Shown: positions 36,207 through 48,510 of the stretch, one piece after another
Layout of the letters: each line of letters begins with the position of its first letter
How positions within the stretch are numbered: position 1 is the first letter of the stretch
Source of the DNA: Hymenopus coronatus
Lineage: Eukaryota > Arthropoda > Insecta > Mantodea > Hymenopodidae
Reading direction: 5' to 3'
DNA: 64,000 bases
NCBI GenBank assembly: GCA_030762935.1
Contig: CM060900.1
Coordinates: 386,718,132-386,782,131 of the forward strand
Program-made: the position numbers and the translations under genes
Notes under the pieces: generated by a model
What the model was told of the DNA's origin: nothing
Seen by the model: only the letters and a program-made list of their open reading frames with translations
Databases searched by the model: none

Positions 36207-36582
36207 AAACAAGAATTAAAATTCAAGTCAGAGGTACACTGCAAAGAAGCAGATGACCATCTTTGAAAGCTGGGAGAAACACTAAGTCAAGGTCTTCAAG
36301 AAAACGACCTGAAAGACCTGCTTGACCTCCAAAACAAATGTTATCAGTATAACCATACATTTTCGGCGTTCCAAAGTAACTTTCTGGAAGTTATCCTGTC
36401 GCACACAAGCTGAAGAGATAAGAGAAACTGGTCACGGGTCGCGACATTTTACACTGCATGCTATACCATCAACTGTAGCACAAGTAAACAGACTGTTCAG
36501 TCACTGTTACAAAAACTGTGGGTTTTTAGTTATATTGCATCGGCACCTAAAGTATCTTATTTTTATTTCGATTCTTTTATAG
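36207..36582 (+). pseudogene. Coding-like fragment, unrecognised
   Basis: A possible splice acceptor (ATATATGTCTTTGCAG, ending at 36206) is followed by 68 codons to a TGA at 36411-36413, with one in-frame TGA at 36264-36266. The product is a Leu/Gln/Glu-rich, probably helical segment (LSQGLQENDLKDLLDLQNKC). A second frame continues with an RLFSHCYKNCGF segment to 36582. Composition is protein-like but I recognise no family. It may be a decayed exon or transposon gene. Confidence 0.25.
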
Positions 36583-37198
36583 CATTCAAACATTTGTGAG
36601 GTAAAGTTGAGGGCCTATGTTCGCGTCTCATTTGTGACAAGCTGCAGGTTGTATCTTCCAGCACCGCAAGACATTCTGCTAAGTAACATTGACGCTTAAA
36701 CCAGTGCAGTACCATTTCCTCCGACTTCAATACTGTTATCTATCATGTGCCATTTCTGTATTAACCAACTTTGTTTTGATATCATACCGTTTGATAAGTC
36801 CTTATATGACGATCAATAATATGTTCATGGTATCCAAAACAGTCGTTAATAAATTGACCATTGTGTTTATTCTTATTAAAGGGGAGGGTACATAAAACTG
36901 TTTTTAATAGTAGTAGTAGCATTGAATCTAGTAGTGTACTTTCCTTCTTCTTTTCATTTTACTTTCTTGTATGTATTTTATCCACATTTGGAATATTCAA
37001 CTGGATTATCTTATTGCATTTTCATGTTTGTATTTCTTAGAACTTATCAGATTTGTGATTTCACAATTAATTTACTTTTCACCTATTTTAAATGTTTCAA
37101 CTCATCTAACTTTAAATATTGATTCCATTTGTCTACTCCATATTCTATATAATTACTAATATGCTAGTACCTAATTATTTAAACACATTTAACATTTA

Positions 37199-37538
37199 GT
37201 GAGCTGCTTTTCAGTAGAAAATAATTCAATTCGTGTTAAGTGCGTGTACAAAATATGCTGTAACTTAGTATTTGTAAGTCGAAACATTTCCTGTGATAAA
37301 GATAAGCAACCTAACATATATAAAAGAAAAGGAACTGTGCATTTTGGACCAATGCATTCCTATACTGGAAGCTGCATTTAAAATCGTAGCCAAATTAGAT
37401 TTTCCCATGAATTCTACCAGATATTTAACTGATTTTGTCATGGATGGTTTATACATCAAGGATAAATTTGAAGTAAAAAACAAACGATGTGAAGTTTTCA
37501 TTATTTTCATTATTTTTGTAGTACACATCCTTAACTAA
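37199..37538 (+). pseudogene. Coding-like fragment with hydrophobic end, unrecognised
   Basis: Two overlapping open frames (37199-37381 and 37293-37538) have fairly balanced composition. The second contains an AAFKIVAKLDFPMNSTRYL segment and ends in a hydrophobic stretch (FIIFIIFVVHI) just before its stop. A single frameshift could join them. No family recognised. The AT-rich background makes chance possible. Confidence 0.2.
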
Positions 37539-37719
37539 CTCTGAAATCGTAGTTTGGTTTGCCATTATCACTACGTATACTTTTAAATGCGTGATTGAAA
37601 TATCTGTAGTACTCGTGGAAAACTAAATACTTAAAATACATTATTCGGGATTCAATAAGCTGCTATTAAACTGGCACATCCGTGTCATTAGCAATTTACC
37701 ATTCAAAAATCACATTCTA

Positions 37720-38572
37720 TTTTTACGTCCTCTTGCACGTATGTACACTGTACATAATAGGTAGAGAAGTATTGTATTTCACACAAAAATACTGATATCG
37801 AGATTGTTCCGAAAGTGCAGCTTTTGAGGACCCCTGAATCCAGAAAAAAAAGCATTTCTCGCGTTCCTGTCTTTGAATAACAAGAGTGAAGAGTCCGTTA
37901 AATACCAAACTTGGTATCAAATTTTAGTATCTTCCAAGTATACGACACGAAAGTTTTCACCCTCAAACTGAAATAGCCTTTATATGCAAAAATGTTTCCA
38001 TATTTTCGATTTTCTGAATACTGGTTGAAACGATTTTGATTAAACGGGGTATTGAAGATATTTACATGTCAAATAGAATGTATATCGTTAATATCTTGGG
38101 AATAGCCGATGAAGTTCTCTTTATTCTTTTGCATAAGTGGTAAACCGTAAGATACAGACAAAAGTGTATTACACAAAATATAAATCTCGTTAAAACACAC
38201 AATTTTTATCATGTACAGCTTTTCTTTCTTCTTTCTCTTAGAAATAACCGTTTTCATATATTCCCGTTGTGGGTGTCAATTTTAAAATAAATAAAAATTT
38301 CTCAATAACGAAGTACTCTTCCTTTTCATCTCTCTTTTGTTTTTCTCCTGGCATTGGAAAGAAAACAATCCCAAAACGACAGTTTTTAAAAGATCTGATT
38401 GTCGCTTTAGCGTTGTGTATTCTCTTAGTTCCCTTCTACCTATAAGGAAATAAGTAATAAGATCATTCCTGCTAATGTGTATCTTGCGTGGCATGATATA
38501 CATAAAGGAATAATCTTTTGAAAGAATTTGCTGAACAGATAGAGAAGGTCATGGGAATGGAGCACATCAGAA
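37720..38572 (-). mobile_element. Repeat family A copy
   Basis: Read on the - strand it begins TTCTGATGTGCTCCATTCCC next to ATGACCTTCTCTA and ends near TACGTGCAAGAGGACGTAAA. It is almost full length. The central blocks (CCCAAGATATTAACGA, AAACTTTCGTGTCGTA) match other copies. Confidence 0.85.
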
Positions 38573-38794
38573 GTTTTCTTATAGTAAGAAAGTAGTTAGA
38601 ATAATATGAGATTTATCATTAACGGTAAAATTACTACTGGATGTAAATGCGATAATTGTCATTCTAGAAATTCTGTTTTCAGAGGGTGTGTAGTTCACAA
38701 TTATTATTGTAGTAACGTTTATTATCTAATTGGAAGTCTTTGGTTGTTTATGTCTGAGTATGACATAATCATAGCGTAAAACAAAAAGTTTCAG

Positions 38795-39045
38795 TCCGCC
38801 TGGGTAGTGTGGTGGTAGCGTGTCTGCTTCACATTCAAAAGTCTTGAGTTCGAATCCCACTTAGGGTGAGTTGCTCGGGTAAGGTTTTTTTCGGGGTTTT
38901 CCTTTATCCTGAGAAGACGAATGTCGAGTAACTTTAAGCTCCATGGACCCCGAGATCATTTGAGCATCATTTCACCAATTTCATTCATCGTCTGATATGA
39001 CCAACCAGGTTAAAGGACGTTAAGCTACGGAAAAAAAAATTCAGA
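38795..39045 (+). mobile_element. tRNA-derived SINE, family C, better copy
   Basis: Head with A box in GTGTGGTGGTAGCGTGTCTG and B box GAGTTCGAATCCCACTTAGG, then GGGTAAGGTTTTTTTCGGGG, TTTAAGCTCCATGGACCCCG, and 3' end CAGGTTAAAGGACGTTAAGC with a short A tail (39029-39038). The other copy is at 13785-14010. Confidence 0.9.
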
Positions 39046-39049
39046 AGAT

Positions 39050-42000
39050 TGACACATGTAATGGCAATTTTCTGACAGTTCAAGACTTTGCTGTTTTTAT
39101 TATTATGTAAAATGTCATATCATCTGTTTCAAAAGATTAGTAACGCTCATAGTGCACTTCTGAAGTAGAGGGTCTCTTATTTTGTAAATTTATTCTCCTA
39201 AATCCTAAGGTACAGCTACTGAAATGCATATGGCTTCTGAGCACCCACGGGCTTATTTATTTTGCAATGCAGTGCCATGCTTATGTTTCTATATGCTGTA
39301 ACATTATGTATGCCGATCCTTACGCATGCTGTATGTGAGAAGAAACAGGCCGTTCTTGGAGTGAGTATGGCAGGGTGTTGGTTTCGACACGTCCATCATC
39401 ACAATAGGAGGGGCATGGAAAAGGGAATATTTTAAGCCGAGACCTTTTTAGTGTGGCAGATATGTATGGGGGTGGAAGGACCCACGGGGGGTTGTTAAAA
39501 GGCGATGGAACACAGCGGGGAGCGATGGGGGACTAATGGACCTTTGCAGGTGCTAGCTTCGTCCCCCCACCCAAATCAACAGCCACACTACAAGATTTCC
39601 AGTTTTACCATACTATAATTGGACACATTCAAACAGAAGCTAACCTAAAGGAGAGCAATAAAATCGATTCCTGTATGTCTTGAAAATCCGACGTAACATT
39701 CATATTCCCACAGTACAGCTTCTGCTACATCAATAATTATATAAATAACCCCAAGGTTTCCTCATAAGAAAAGTACTTATTGGATTATGCTAACAATTTA
39801 TGTATAACTAGAGGTGATGAAGCTATAGCAGCTAAGACGTAAACTACATCTTCGATTTCGATTGTAGAGTTCACTCAATGCCAGAGCCAATAAGTGTTCG
39901 CCGCTTTCTAATGCAGGCCTATTCATACTAAAATTATATCTTTCACATTTGATAGCTGTGTAAAGGCTTTTATTTACCACCCATGAAACCGACCAAGCTA
40001 ATAATATAATAGCAAAGTAAAATAAATCAAGATAATAGCATAGGAGCTATCAATATGCAGCAACAATTTAAAAACTATAAAACAGCCACATTCGGAAAAA
40101 AATAATTACAATTAAAGTTTATTCGGAAAATAATGAAAATTAGAGAAAACTGTCTGAATCTGATTCATATATGATTCTTTAAGAACTTTAGGGCATAAAA
40201 ACAAAGGTACATGTATAAAAATATATTTGGGTCATAGAAACTGAATAAAAAGCTTTGTACAACCTTTAACAATATTATCCTTGGATGAACATAAATAAAC
40301 CGTGACTAAAGAAAATTCACTTCGAATAAGCGACAAGAACCATTTCAATAGGATATAGATGGTCAGCTGGGCAGGAAAGTAGCTCCACAGAGGACATTTG
40401 ACGGAAGATGGAATGGAGCAACACACCTCCCTTGTTTTTACTGCTCATGATGGTGGCCTTGGAGTTGCTGATGCTGATCACTATGGTAGTGATGATGCTA
40501 GTCTGATGTTGATTATGGTGGTGATGGGGCTGGTTCTCATGCTGATGATAGTGACGTCGATTATCATTTATGTTGTTAATGATGCTCATACTGGCGCTGA
40601 TTATGGTGACGGTAAGTGTGGTGAGTGGTATGGTAACGTTGATGATTGTTATCGAAGTTATTGCTATAATTACTTTTATTTTTGAGAAACTAAAGCTGCC
40701 TGCGATTGAGTGTAATTAGCAAGTACGACCTCAACAAACAATAAACTTCTTTTTATGATATATACAAAAGAAAATCATTCCTTGACAACATACACCTAAT
40801 TAATAGCAAGGAAAAAAAGTATTTTTTTTTTACTTGTCAAAATATTGTTAACCAGTGAACTATTTTTGCGGAACGCTTCTGATAAAAGAAACGTAATCCT
40901 GTCAAATTAATACCGAGCTTTGTTAATGTTTGTGCAAAGGACCACTCGATCGGTGTACCTACGGAGATGAATGTAAGTGACTTAGCAGAAAAGCTGTGCT
41001 CTGCACTATCAAGCCTGCGATTGATACTCAATTACAAAAGTCATTGTGAAAAATTACATAACCAGTTTTATTTACTGAAACTTAAATCTACCATCTACAG
41101 CAATTAACAGGGTTTATGATTATTCAATGAGGGCCAAATTTTTAGCGTAATAAATACTTACTGAGACAAACGTTTAAACCGAAAAGCAGAGCGATCTTTC
41201 TTCTTCATCATTTAAACCATTGTTTTTAAATGTTGGTGTAATATACTCGTGCTGCTCCATCTCATTGTAAGCTATAATAGTTAATGAAATCGGGCATATT
41301 AATTATTCTGCCGAGATGTGAAATAAAATGAACAACTTACAGCGCTGCAAGTAGTGCAAGGCTCTAAGAAATTGATTCTAGGAATCGAAATGAATTTCAT
41401 TATCAGAAGTTCGCTGTGGCCTCTTGAAAAATAAAGTTCATTGTCTGTAAAGTGCTCAGCATCTTGTGTTATCTGTTTTGCAAAATGTGATGAATGCCAA
41501 TTGTCTCACAGTTTGGACTCCCTGCTCAGTATAAATAATCCTAGTCATAGAACGTTTCAAACAAGGGATTTTAAACACATCCTATCTTTTCTTGGATACT
41601 CAAAGATCCCTTCTTTCAAAGTAATCATAATGCTATGATATGATCTAATTGTCAGTTTTGGCATGCTTAGAGAAAGGTTAGAGCACTGCCATTTTATTAG
41701 AAAAGGTGTAGTAGCATGAAATTAACGTAGTTTTTTTTATTATTTATCCTAGTGCTCTTGCCAATAGTAGCTGTTCCTGGTATAATTTGGGGCAGAGCAA
41801 GCACGCGCAACAGAATTCCTCACGGTTATCCACACTGGACAGAGTAATTGCAGTTACTCCAGTACCGTTTTTGTGTTTTTAAAGTGGTGGAGAGTCATCA
41901 ACCAATAAATCCTTTATTCAGAAATGATATACGGAGCAGAAATAGAATTAGTTAATTTCATTATGTGATAATTTTTGGACCTAGTACCCAACGTACATGA

Positions 42001-42350
42001 TCTAAACCGGGCGTTTTATTTCTCGGTATATTTAAATATATTTTCATTTGGGATATATGCATTTACAGTGATAGGTGTCTTGCATGGCAGCTAGTGTAGA
42101 TTTGAGAATCATAATACATGTGTTAATCCAAACTTGGAAGACCTCTAAAAGCTTACTAGAGGAATTACAAGAAGAAAAACATTGTCATATGACTTAAGAT
42201 AAAGGCACTTTGTACCTAAAAATTGAATTATTCCTAAAACTGGGGATACTAGCATCGTGTTTGTTGTATGCTTATATCACTTCGAACAAAAATGTCCATG
42301 TTTAGTAGTACAAATGACAGAAAAAACACCAACGTTACAACATACTTATA
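39050..42350. other. Unassigned sequence
   Basis: No supported gene. Features of note are a G-run cluster on the + strand (39468-39531) and a degenerate GATGNT-rich stretch (40440-40625), whose Asp/Met-rich 95-codon frame is a low-complexity by-product. Confidence 0.4.
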
Positions 42351-42354
42351 TATT

Positions 42355-42605
42355 GTAGAAGAACTATATACCCAAACTCGCGAGTTCAAACCCGGCGGAG
42401 GACGATGGATTTTTTCGGGTGTAAAAGTCCTTAGCATGGCTTCCTTCGGAAGGGAAGAAAAGCCGTATATTTACGGCACGTAAAAGAACCTCAAGCCTGA
42501 TAGAGAGGCCTATGAGCAAAATTAAGCGGGCTTTGACGCCCAATTTAGAATGGAATGCTGAGAACCACAGCAGTTGAAAGAGTGTCCGTAAGTAACACGC
42601 CATTT
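42355..42605 (+). mobile_element. tRNA-derived SINE, family B, 5'-truncated copy
   Basis: Retains the B box GAGTTCAAACCCGGCGGAGG, then GATGGATTTTTTCGGGTG, a CTTCCTTCGGAAGGGAAG block, CACGTAAAAGAACCTCAAGC, and the 3' end GCTGAGAACCACAGCAGTTG. The A box half of the head is missing or diverged. Confidence 0.85.
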
Positions 42606-42609
42606 ACAT

Positions 42610-43370
42610 TTTAACTGTAGAAGAAGCTGTCTTGAGATTGATTAGGCTACTGTCAACTGTCGAAGGTTTAATGATTTTACTGACGAATAATTCCAGGAAG
42701 ATAATTTTCAAGTTAACCAGATAATTAACGCCCTAGTAGCCCTTATCTAGGAATGTGTGTCAATTGCAAGAGAACTTACTTCTCCATCACCCTGAAAGTC
42801 TTGCTCAAAATTCAGAGTCATCATTTTCGCTGCCCAGTAAATCTATTTAATACGACCCATAAATAATCGTCACATTAAAAGCAGTTTTCTGATCAAAGCG
42901 TAGTTTCACTTCAAAACGTATAGAATATCCGTAGAGTGCGTAAAAATGAAGCTATTGATGAATATTGTTTTGACACTGAGAACAAAATAATATACGGAGT
43001 CTAATCAACAAATGTATCCCATACAATTAAATAGAAAATAACAGGATACACGCTAAAGAGACAACATGATTAGGTGATAAACATCAGGTAATGTGAAATA
43101 ATTAGCATACTACCAGTCAGCTTCGAAAACCATCACCTGTGGAACTCATATACAAATACTGTGCCTTCGTGCGCTTTTCACTGTCAGTTCACTAATGATT
43201 TAATACCATCTGCACTGCCACATATACTTTCAAGTGCGCGAAACGGTGTCTTTTATTCCGCCCCCTTACACTCTGAGGCGTCAAACACAAGACTTCTCCA
43301 ATCTCTCACTTTAGCAGTACTCACCGTACTTATTTCTCATTTGCAGATCATCAGTTATGTCATTTCAGAA
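42610..43370. other. Unassigned sequence
   Basis: Nothing recognised on either strand apart from the start of the overlapping open frames described in the next entry. Confidence 0.4.
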
Positions 43371-43376
43371 ACGCTT

Positions 43377-43750
43377 TCACTCATTATTTCCGTCGCGATC
43401 ACGCTCGATTTCTGTTATTTCTTCAACTGGGTAGTCGGCCGGTCGGTTTGCGCCTTCTATGTGATTAGCTATGTCCATAGTTATATCACAAGCGGAATTT
43501 TGATGAGTTGGGTTGTTAGCGACTCGAAAATTCCTTATAATAGAGAACAGTCCCAGTCTGAAGCTTTTGAATAAATGAATATAAGATGAAAAGTGGTGTG
43601 AACAAGCAAGATCCCACAGAATGTAGTTACCGGACTTGTGCATGAACTACGTGCACTTGACGTTTCGCCTTCTGCTAACGCGGGTGTCTTCAAAGATGAC
43701 GTTTTCTGATTGAAACCACACAGAATTGTAGTATGTAGAGATAGCAAGCA
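43377..43750 (-). mobile_element. Possible LINE or Penelope-like 3' region with coding-like frame
   Basis: The - strand is open at 43377-43643 with an acidic C-terminus (EEITEIERDRDGN). Upstream it contains CATCTTTGAAGACACCCGCG followed by AGGCGAAACGTCAAGTGCAC. A GAAGA...CGAAACGTC signature is frequent in decayed retroelement ORF ends and SINE bodies. The + strand is also open across 137 codons (43161-43574). No domain is recognised on either strand. Confidence 0.3.
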
Positions 43751-44359
43751 TCATCGTCGCTCTAGAAATCAACAGAGATTTAAAATCCACCCTGCAATTT
43801 CACATTACTTGAGCGCTATTACTTTTGTTCGTGCAAACCTACTTCATATTTGAATCCTCTTCTGTTGCATGATAGCAATCGTATTGACTGAAACATATCT
43901 AGGAATAGAAATTCTGAGGCATTTAAAACGAAGCAAACAACGATATTGCGTGCCTAACGGATAATCGATTTTCGAAACCCTGTTATGTAAATTGCTCCAG
44001 CAATATAACAGTCGTTTCAGGGAGAAAAGAAAATGGTCGGAAGAGAACGAAAAATATCAGCAGCCATAACGATAAAAAAAGACAAAAAACTTGTAACTCC
44101 CATACGAAGTACATTTATTCTAGTCGCATCATTTTCACTCACAAAGTCTACACTTTCATTGCGTCTTTGCGACTGTGAATACGCGATTCCATTTGCGACT
44201 CATTGATACGATTTTCAGATCTTGTATAAATTAAGAAAGTAATGGATAATCTGTTCCAAAAATTTGCTGACGATAATTAAACAGCGTAATCGCGAACCTC
44301 CCAGGCAGAGAAATTAATCTAGATGGTTTAAGTTAGTCCAGATTATAAGGAAACAAAAG

Positions 44360-44361
<2 letters not shown>

Positions 44362-44427
<66 letters not shown>

Positions 44428-44442
44428 GTTGTTGTTGTTGTT
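44362..44442. repeat. (ATT)n/(TTG)n microsatellite
   Basis: Pure TTA/ATT units followed by four or five TTG units. It is not next to a recognisable SINE body. The flanks (43750-44360, 44443-44600) are unassigned. Confidence 0.95.
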
Positions 44443-44604
44443 CTCATCCTTGTTGTAGATATAGACAGAAAGTGTGAAGATTTTATTCTCATAATCTCTT
44501 CGGTTAATAGAACACAGCCTAAAAACAAAATACAGCTATTTTTCAAGCCAATATCATTTCACTACCTTCTTTAGATACTTTCAGGTCTATTTTATCGTGT
44601 GTCT

Positions 44605-44870
44605 CGCAGACGGTTATCACTAACTCTGTGGACCGGGGTTCAAATCTTAGTTAGGGCGAGTTTTCTACTCAAGACTTTCCGCAGTATCCCTCATTTTCTT
44701 CGGTTAGCTCTTAGCCCAGTTTGCTTATCAGCATAGACGGTGAGCGGGTCACGTCATTGTGAGGAGTAAAACGAAGGTCGCTCACGCCAGTTCCTCATTG
44801 ACAAGTTTTGTCTTGAAATAGCCCCGTTGAGTGCTGCAACCCATTTAACACACAAAAGGATATCTGCATA
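44605..44870 (+). mobile_element. tRNA-derived SINE, family G
   Basis: Head with a degraded A box (GCAGACGGTTATCACTAAC) and B box CGGGGTTCAAATCTTAG, then GGTCGCTCACGCCAGTTCCT and the 3' block AAATAGCCCCGTTGAGTGCT, GCAACCCATTTAACACAC, AAAGGATATCTGCA. The 3' half recurs at 49665-49815. Confidence 0.75.
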
Positions 44871-45084
44871 TGTGCATCATTTTTTTATTTATTTATACTA
44901 TGTCTTGACTTCAATGGGTATATCTGCGGCCTTTATAACTTGTGGAATATATTGCCTGTTACCCATGGTGTTAACTCGTATATAGGTAGTTATCATTGGA
45001 TTTCTTGTATAGATTATTTGTTTTGTTTTCTAGGGAGTGCTATTCATTAGATCACGTACATACACACACATTCGTTATTTCATG

Positions 45085-45216
45085 CATACTTCCAGATTCC
45101 GGGGAGGATGGAGAATGACCTTGGCTTAAAACATTTCCAAGTCCAGCCAGGATTCGAACCTGGGACCCCTCTTACAGCAGGAAAGTGCTCTGCGGTCTGA
45201 GTTACCAGGCCAGTTG
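45085..45216 (-). mobile_element. tRNA-derived SINE, family F
   Basis: The - strand head has CTGGTAACTCAGACCGCAGA (A box region) and a canonical B box in CCCAGGTTCGAATCCTGGCT, followed by a short body (GGACTTGGAAATGTTTTAAG, AAGGTCATTCTCCATCC). One copy only in this window. Confidence 0.8.
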
Positions 45217-45709
45217 ATGTTGTTGTGGAAGAAAATAACTACTTTTAGTAATTTTTGCTCATGAATTTGAAAGACGGAGCATGTGTAAGGACTTGCGTTG
45301 CTTTCCGACTAAAACAGTCAGAATCAAGAATTACAAATGTACAGACATCTAATAGCATCCTAAATGCCCGACAACTTTCCGTGACGGAGTTAAGCCAGGA
45401 CTGGTGCCTTACAGTTCAAATAACGGTCCAGTGAAACCGAAGTCTGTTGTGTCAATATTAATGCACTTCGATTTCCTCGTTGTCTTAAATCGACCTCCCT
45501 ATAATTCTACCGTCACGCACTTTGACTGAAGCTACCAGAAAATACAACAGGGAGGGCCGTGCCTAAAAACCTGCCCCTTGTAAACCACAAATAGGAAGTT
45601 TCTCTTTGATTTCTCTTTAATTATTCATGTTTATGGAAAATGTATCTACTACAAATTGTAAATAATACATCTGCACGATATTGATACATAATCCAAGTGA
45701 GTAGTGCCC

Positions 45710-46644
45710 CTTTTTACTTTCTCTAGTACATATATACAATGTGCATGGTAGATAGAGAAGGTAATGTATTCCACCCAAAAATCCGATTCCGAGATTTCAC
45801 CGTAAATACATGCTTTGTGGCCACCTGCATAAATTGAAGAAAAGCATTTTCAGGAATAGGTCGGTGTGTGTGTTTCCGTTTCTGTCAATTTGTGTATGCA
45901 TGATGTTTGTGCCTGTGGACAGCATTGTTCAAAGTCGGTTTAACACCAGATGTGGTATTTAGGTTTATTATCGTCCAAGGATGTGACATAAATATTTTCA
46001 AGAAAATTCCCCCACCCTGACTACCCTTTATATACAACATTTTTCGAACATTTTGGTTTCTTCAAAATTGGCTCTTAACGATTTTGATTAAAATAACACG
46101 TTTGAGATATGTTCATGACAAATTAAATGCATACCTTGAATTTTCTGGGAGTAGCTTTTGAAGATCTCCTCATTCTGAATGACTTTTGACGTTTGTATAA
46201 CGTTTGTAAAACTGTTAAACTGTAGGAAATAGACAAAACTTAGTATACAAAAATGTAGATCTCGCTAAAACACATTTCTGTTATACACAGACAGTTTTTG
46301 TTAAGTGAACCCTTTCTGAGATATTCTGTGTTATTGATTTCACTCTTAAGCTACTTAAAGTTTTCCCAAACGGACAAGTGATCTTTCTTTTTGTTACTCT
46401 TTTGTTTGACTGCTGGCAAGCAAAGAGAACCGATTTTCAATTGGTTCACATAGCGACCGACTTTTAAAATATGTTATTGTGACTTTAGCATAGTCCAGTC
46501 CCATATTTCTCTTCTGCTTATAAAAAAGCAAGTAAAAGGACCAATTCTGCTATCGTTTATGTCTATTAGAATAATATAAATAAAAGAATAATCTTTTCTA
46601 AGAGAAGCTTGTTTCCGAAAAGTCATATGAATGGGGCACATCAA
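45710..46644 (-). mobile_element. Repeat family A, near full-length copy
   Basis: On the - strand it runs from TTTGATGTGCCCCATTCATA to TGTACTAGAGAAAGTAAAAA, about 930 bases. It includes the blocks CAGGGTGGGGGAATTTTCTT, GGTGAAATCTCGGAATCGG, and TTTTTGGGTGGAATACATTA near the 3' end. Confidence 0.9.
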
Positions 46645-46649
46645 ATTTT

Positions 46650-48130
46650 TTCGATCCGCTTTCATCAAAGCATCTTCTGTTAGACACAGTAAATACTGTT
46701 TTAGGATACCCGTGAAATGTGAATGAAATTTCTAAGAACTTAATGTAGAAAATACTAAGGGTGCGTGCAATTTTGGTACTCGACAAATTTAAAACTCTCA
46801 TCAATCTCGTGGGGTTTAGTATGAGTTATTTAACTACTTCAAAAACGTTTTATATTTTTTATTTTTAAGATTTTAGTCTTTAAAACCATTGTTCCTGTAA
46901 TAGATTTTGCTTTAGTTGAATACAGTAGGAATTACATTGTGTATATGTGGCTTGTCCTGCCCTAGATCCACAGAAATCAAATAGCTGTCTAGTCATATTC
47001 AAAGAGTGGGACGCTTATCAATAAATTTAGAGAGATCCAGTAAAATGAGGTTGCATAAGCTGTACATACTTTGGTCGATGATGATGACAAATTACGACAT
47101 TGAAAATTGTATATGTATCTAAATGGTGCCTAACTTGCAAGTAGAGATCATTCAGGGTACAGGCGGTACATTCTTGTGCACCGTTATCGGTAGGCATTGT
47201 ATTTAGTGTGAATATTAGATTATTCGACTAAATAAAGGATTTTCCTCTTAAGTACATTTAAATGCTCCAAGAAAGCAAAACAAGAACGAAATTAGACCCA
47301 GTTTTTATTCCTGGCAGGGGTGGGGAACTGTTGTTTAGCCCAGATTCCCCATCCTACCCAGAATCTGGAAATATGAGCTTGAGTGTGAATGTGTGTGTGA
47401 TTCTAATGAATAAAATTAAATAAAATAGAGACCTTCAGTTGGTATAAGAAATATAAACTACAGGGAAATGCCGCCAATAGGACCAGACAGTTAAATATGG
47501 GGTATAAGTGAAATAATAATATGACTATATATAAGGAATTTTATAACCACATTTGTAAGTAAGTATCCGTAAATGTAGCCTTCCATGCTGGTGGGTTTAT
47601 ATTAAAAAATCAAACTTCAGCTGCTTGAGAAACTAAGTTAAATAGCCTGAGTATGTAATATCCAGAGGAAAGTCCTCAATGAGATTGAATATTTCATCCC
47701 CGTTTAACCACAACTCTGCAAAACACTGCGCAGCTGATATGTAACATTACTTCATCTTTTGTTTCTCAGTTTTCGTCTGCACATTTGAAATAATGTTTGC
47801 CAATTTCAATGCAGATCAGAACATCACTGAAATGCCAGGAGAAATTTTATGTGTAAAAAGGCAAAGTTGATAAAAATGCGCATTGGTGTTTTAAACATGT
47901 TGCTGCTCTATTAAAAAGGGCGGATCGTGGAAAATGTTTGACCAAACTAATGCAAGGTTTTAAGGGATATTTATAACATATAATTCAAAATTTGGTCATT
48001 TTCACCTAAAAACTCAGTCTGAGTGTTTTTAAATGAATATGGATACCAAATTCAAATTAAATTGGATAAGTATGTCACGGGGTAGAAACCAGTTAATAAA
48101 CTTTATCATGTACATTTATTGCATTCCACG
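46650..48130. other. Unassigned sequence
   Basis: No gene. A block at 47317-47430 (CTGGCAGGGGTGGGGAACTG through an A-rich TAAAATTAAATAAAATAG end) has the look of a retroposon 3' end, but it has no second copy here to confirm it. Confidence 0.35.
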
Positions 48131-48134
48131 GATC

Positions 48135-48510
48135 TCATAAGATGGGAAAATTGGTCCGCATTTTTGCAATTACAAACATTTTGAAAACGTTTTACCGGTT
48201 CTTGCTTCCAATAGGTATGAGGAATACATTGTAATTTTTTAGATTTTAGAAATGTTAAGCTACTAATCTAAAGCTACTAATTTTCTCATAAAATGTTTGC
48301 TTGAAAACATATTACTGTTTGTAGCACCTATCTATTCCAGAGAATATTACTATCGATAGTTGTCTGTACAATAGGGCATTTTAGTTTTATTTAAAGAAAC
48401 TGAGTCCCGTGGCACAGTTTGAATTTGTGAAAATCAATTTTTGAGAAAAACGCTATTTTAAATGTAATATATTATACTGGGAATCAATGAACAAGTATGT
48501 CTTATAAACC
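48135..48510 (+). mobile_element. Decayed repeat family I, copy 1
   Basis: Aligns with gaps to 53955-54375: AAAATTGGTCCGCATTTTTG versus AAAATTGGTTACCATTTTCA; AAATGTTAAGCTACTAATCT versus AAATGTTAGATAATTTAATC; and GGCATTTTAGTTTTATTTAA followed by an ACTGAGTCCCGTGGCACA block versus ACTGAGACACGTGGAACA. No coding frame. Class unknown. Confidence 0.6.

Noticed and set aside
40398..40685. 95-codon Asp/Met-rich open frame
   Set aside because: It lies in a degenerate GATGNT-rich low-complexity stretch and shows no domain.
43161..43574. 137-codon + strand open frame with hydrophobic segments
   Set aside because: It overlaps a - strand frame that reads into a retroelement-like signature. The hydrophobic content comes from T-rich codons and no family is recognised.
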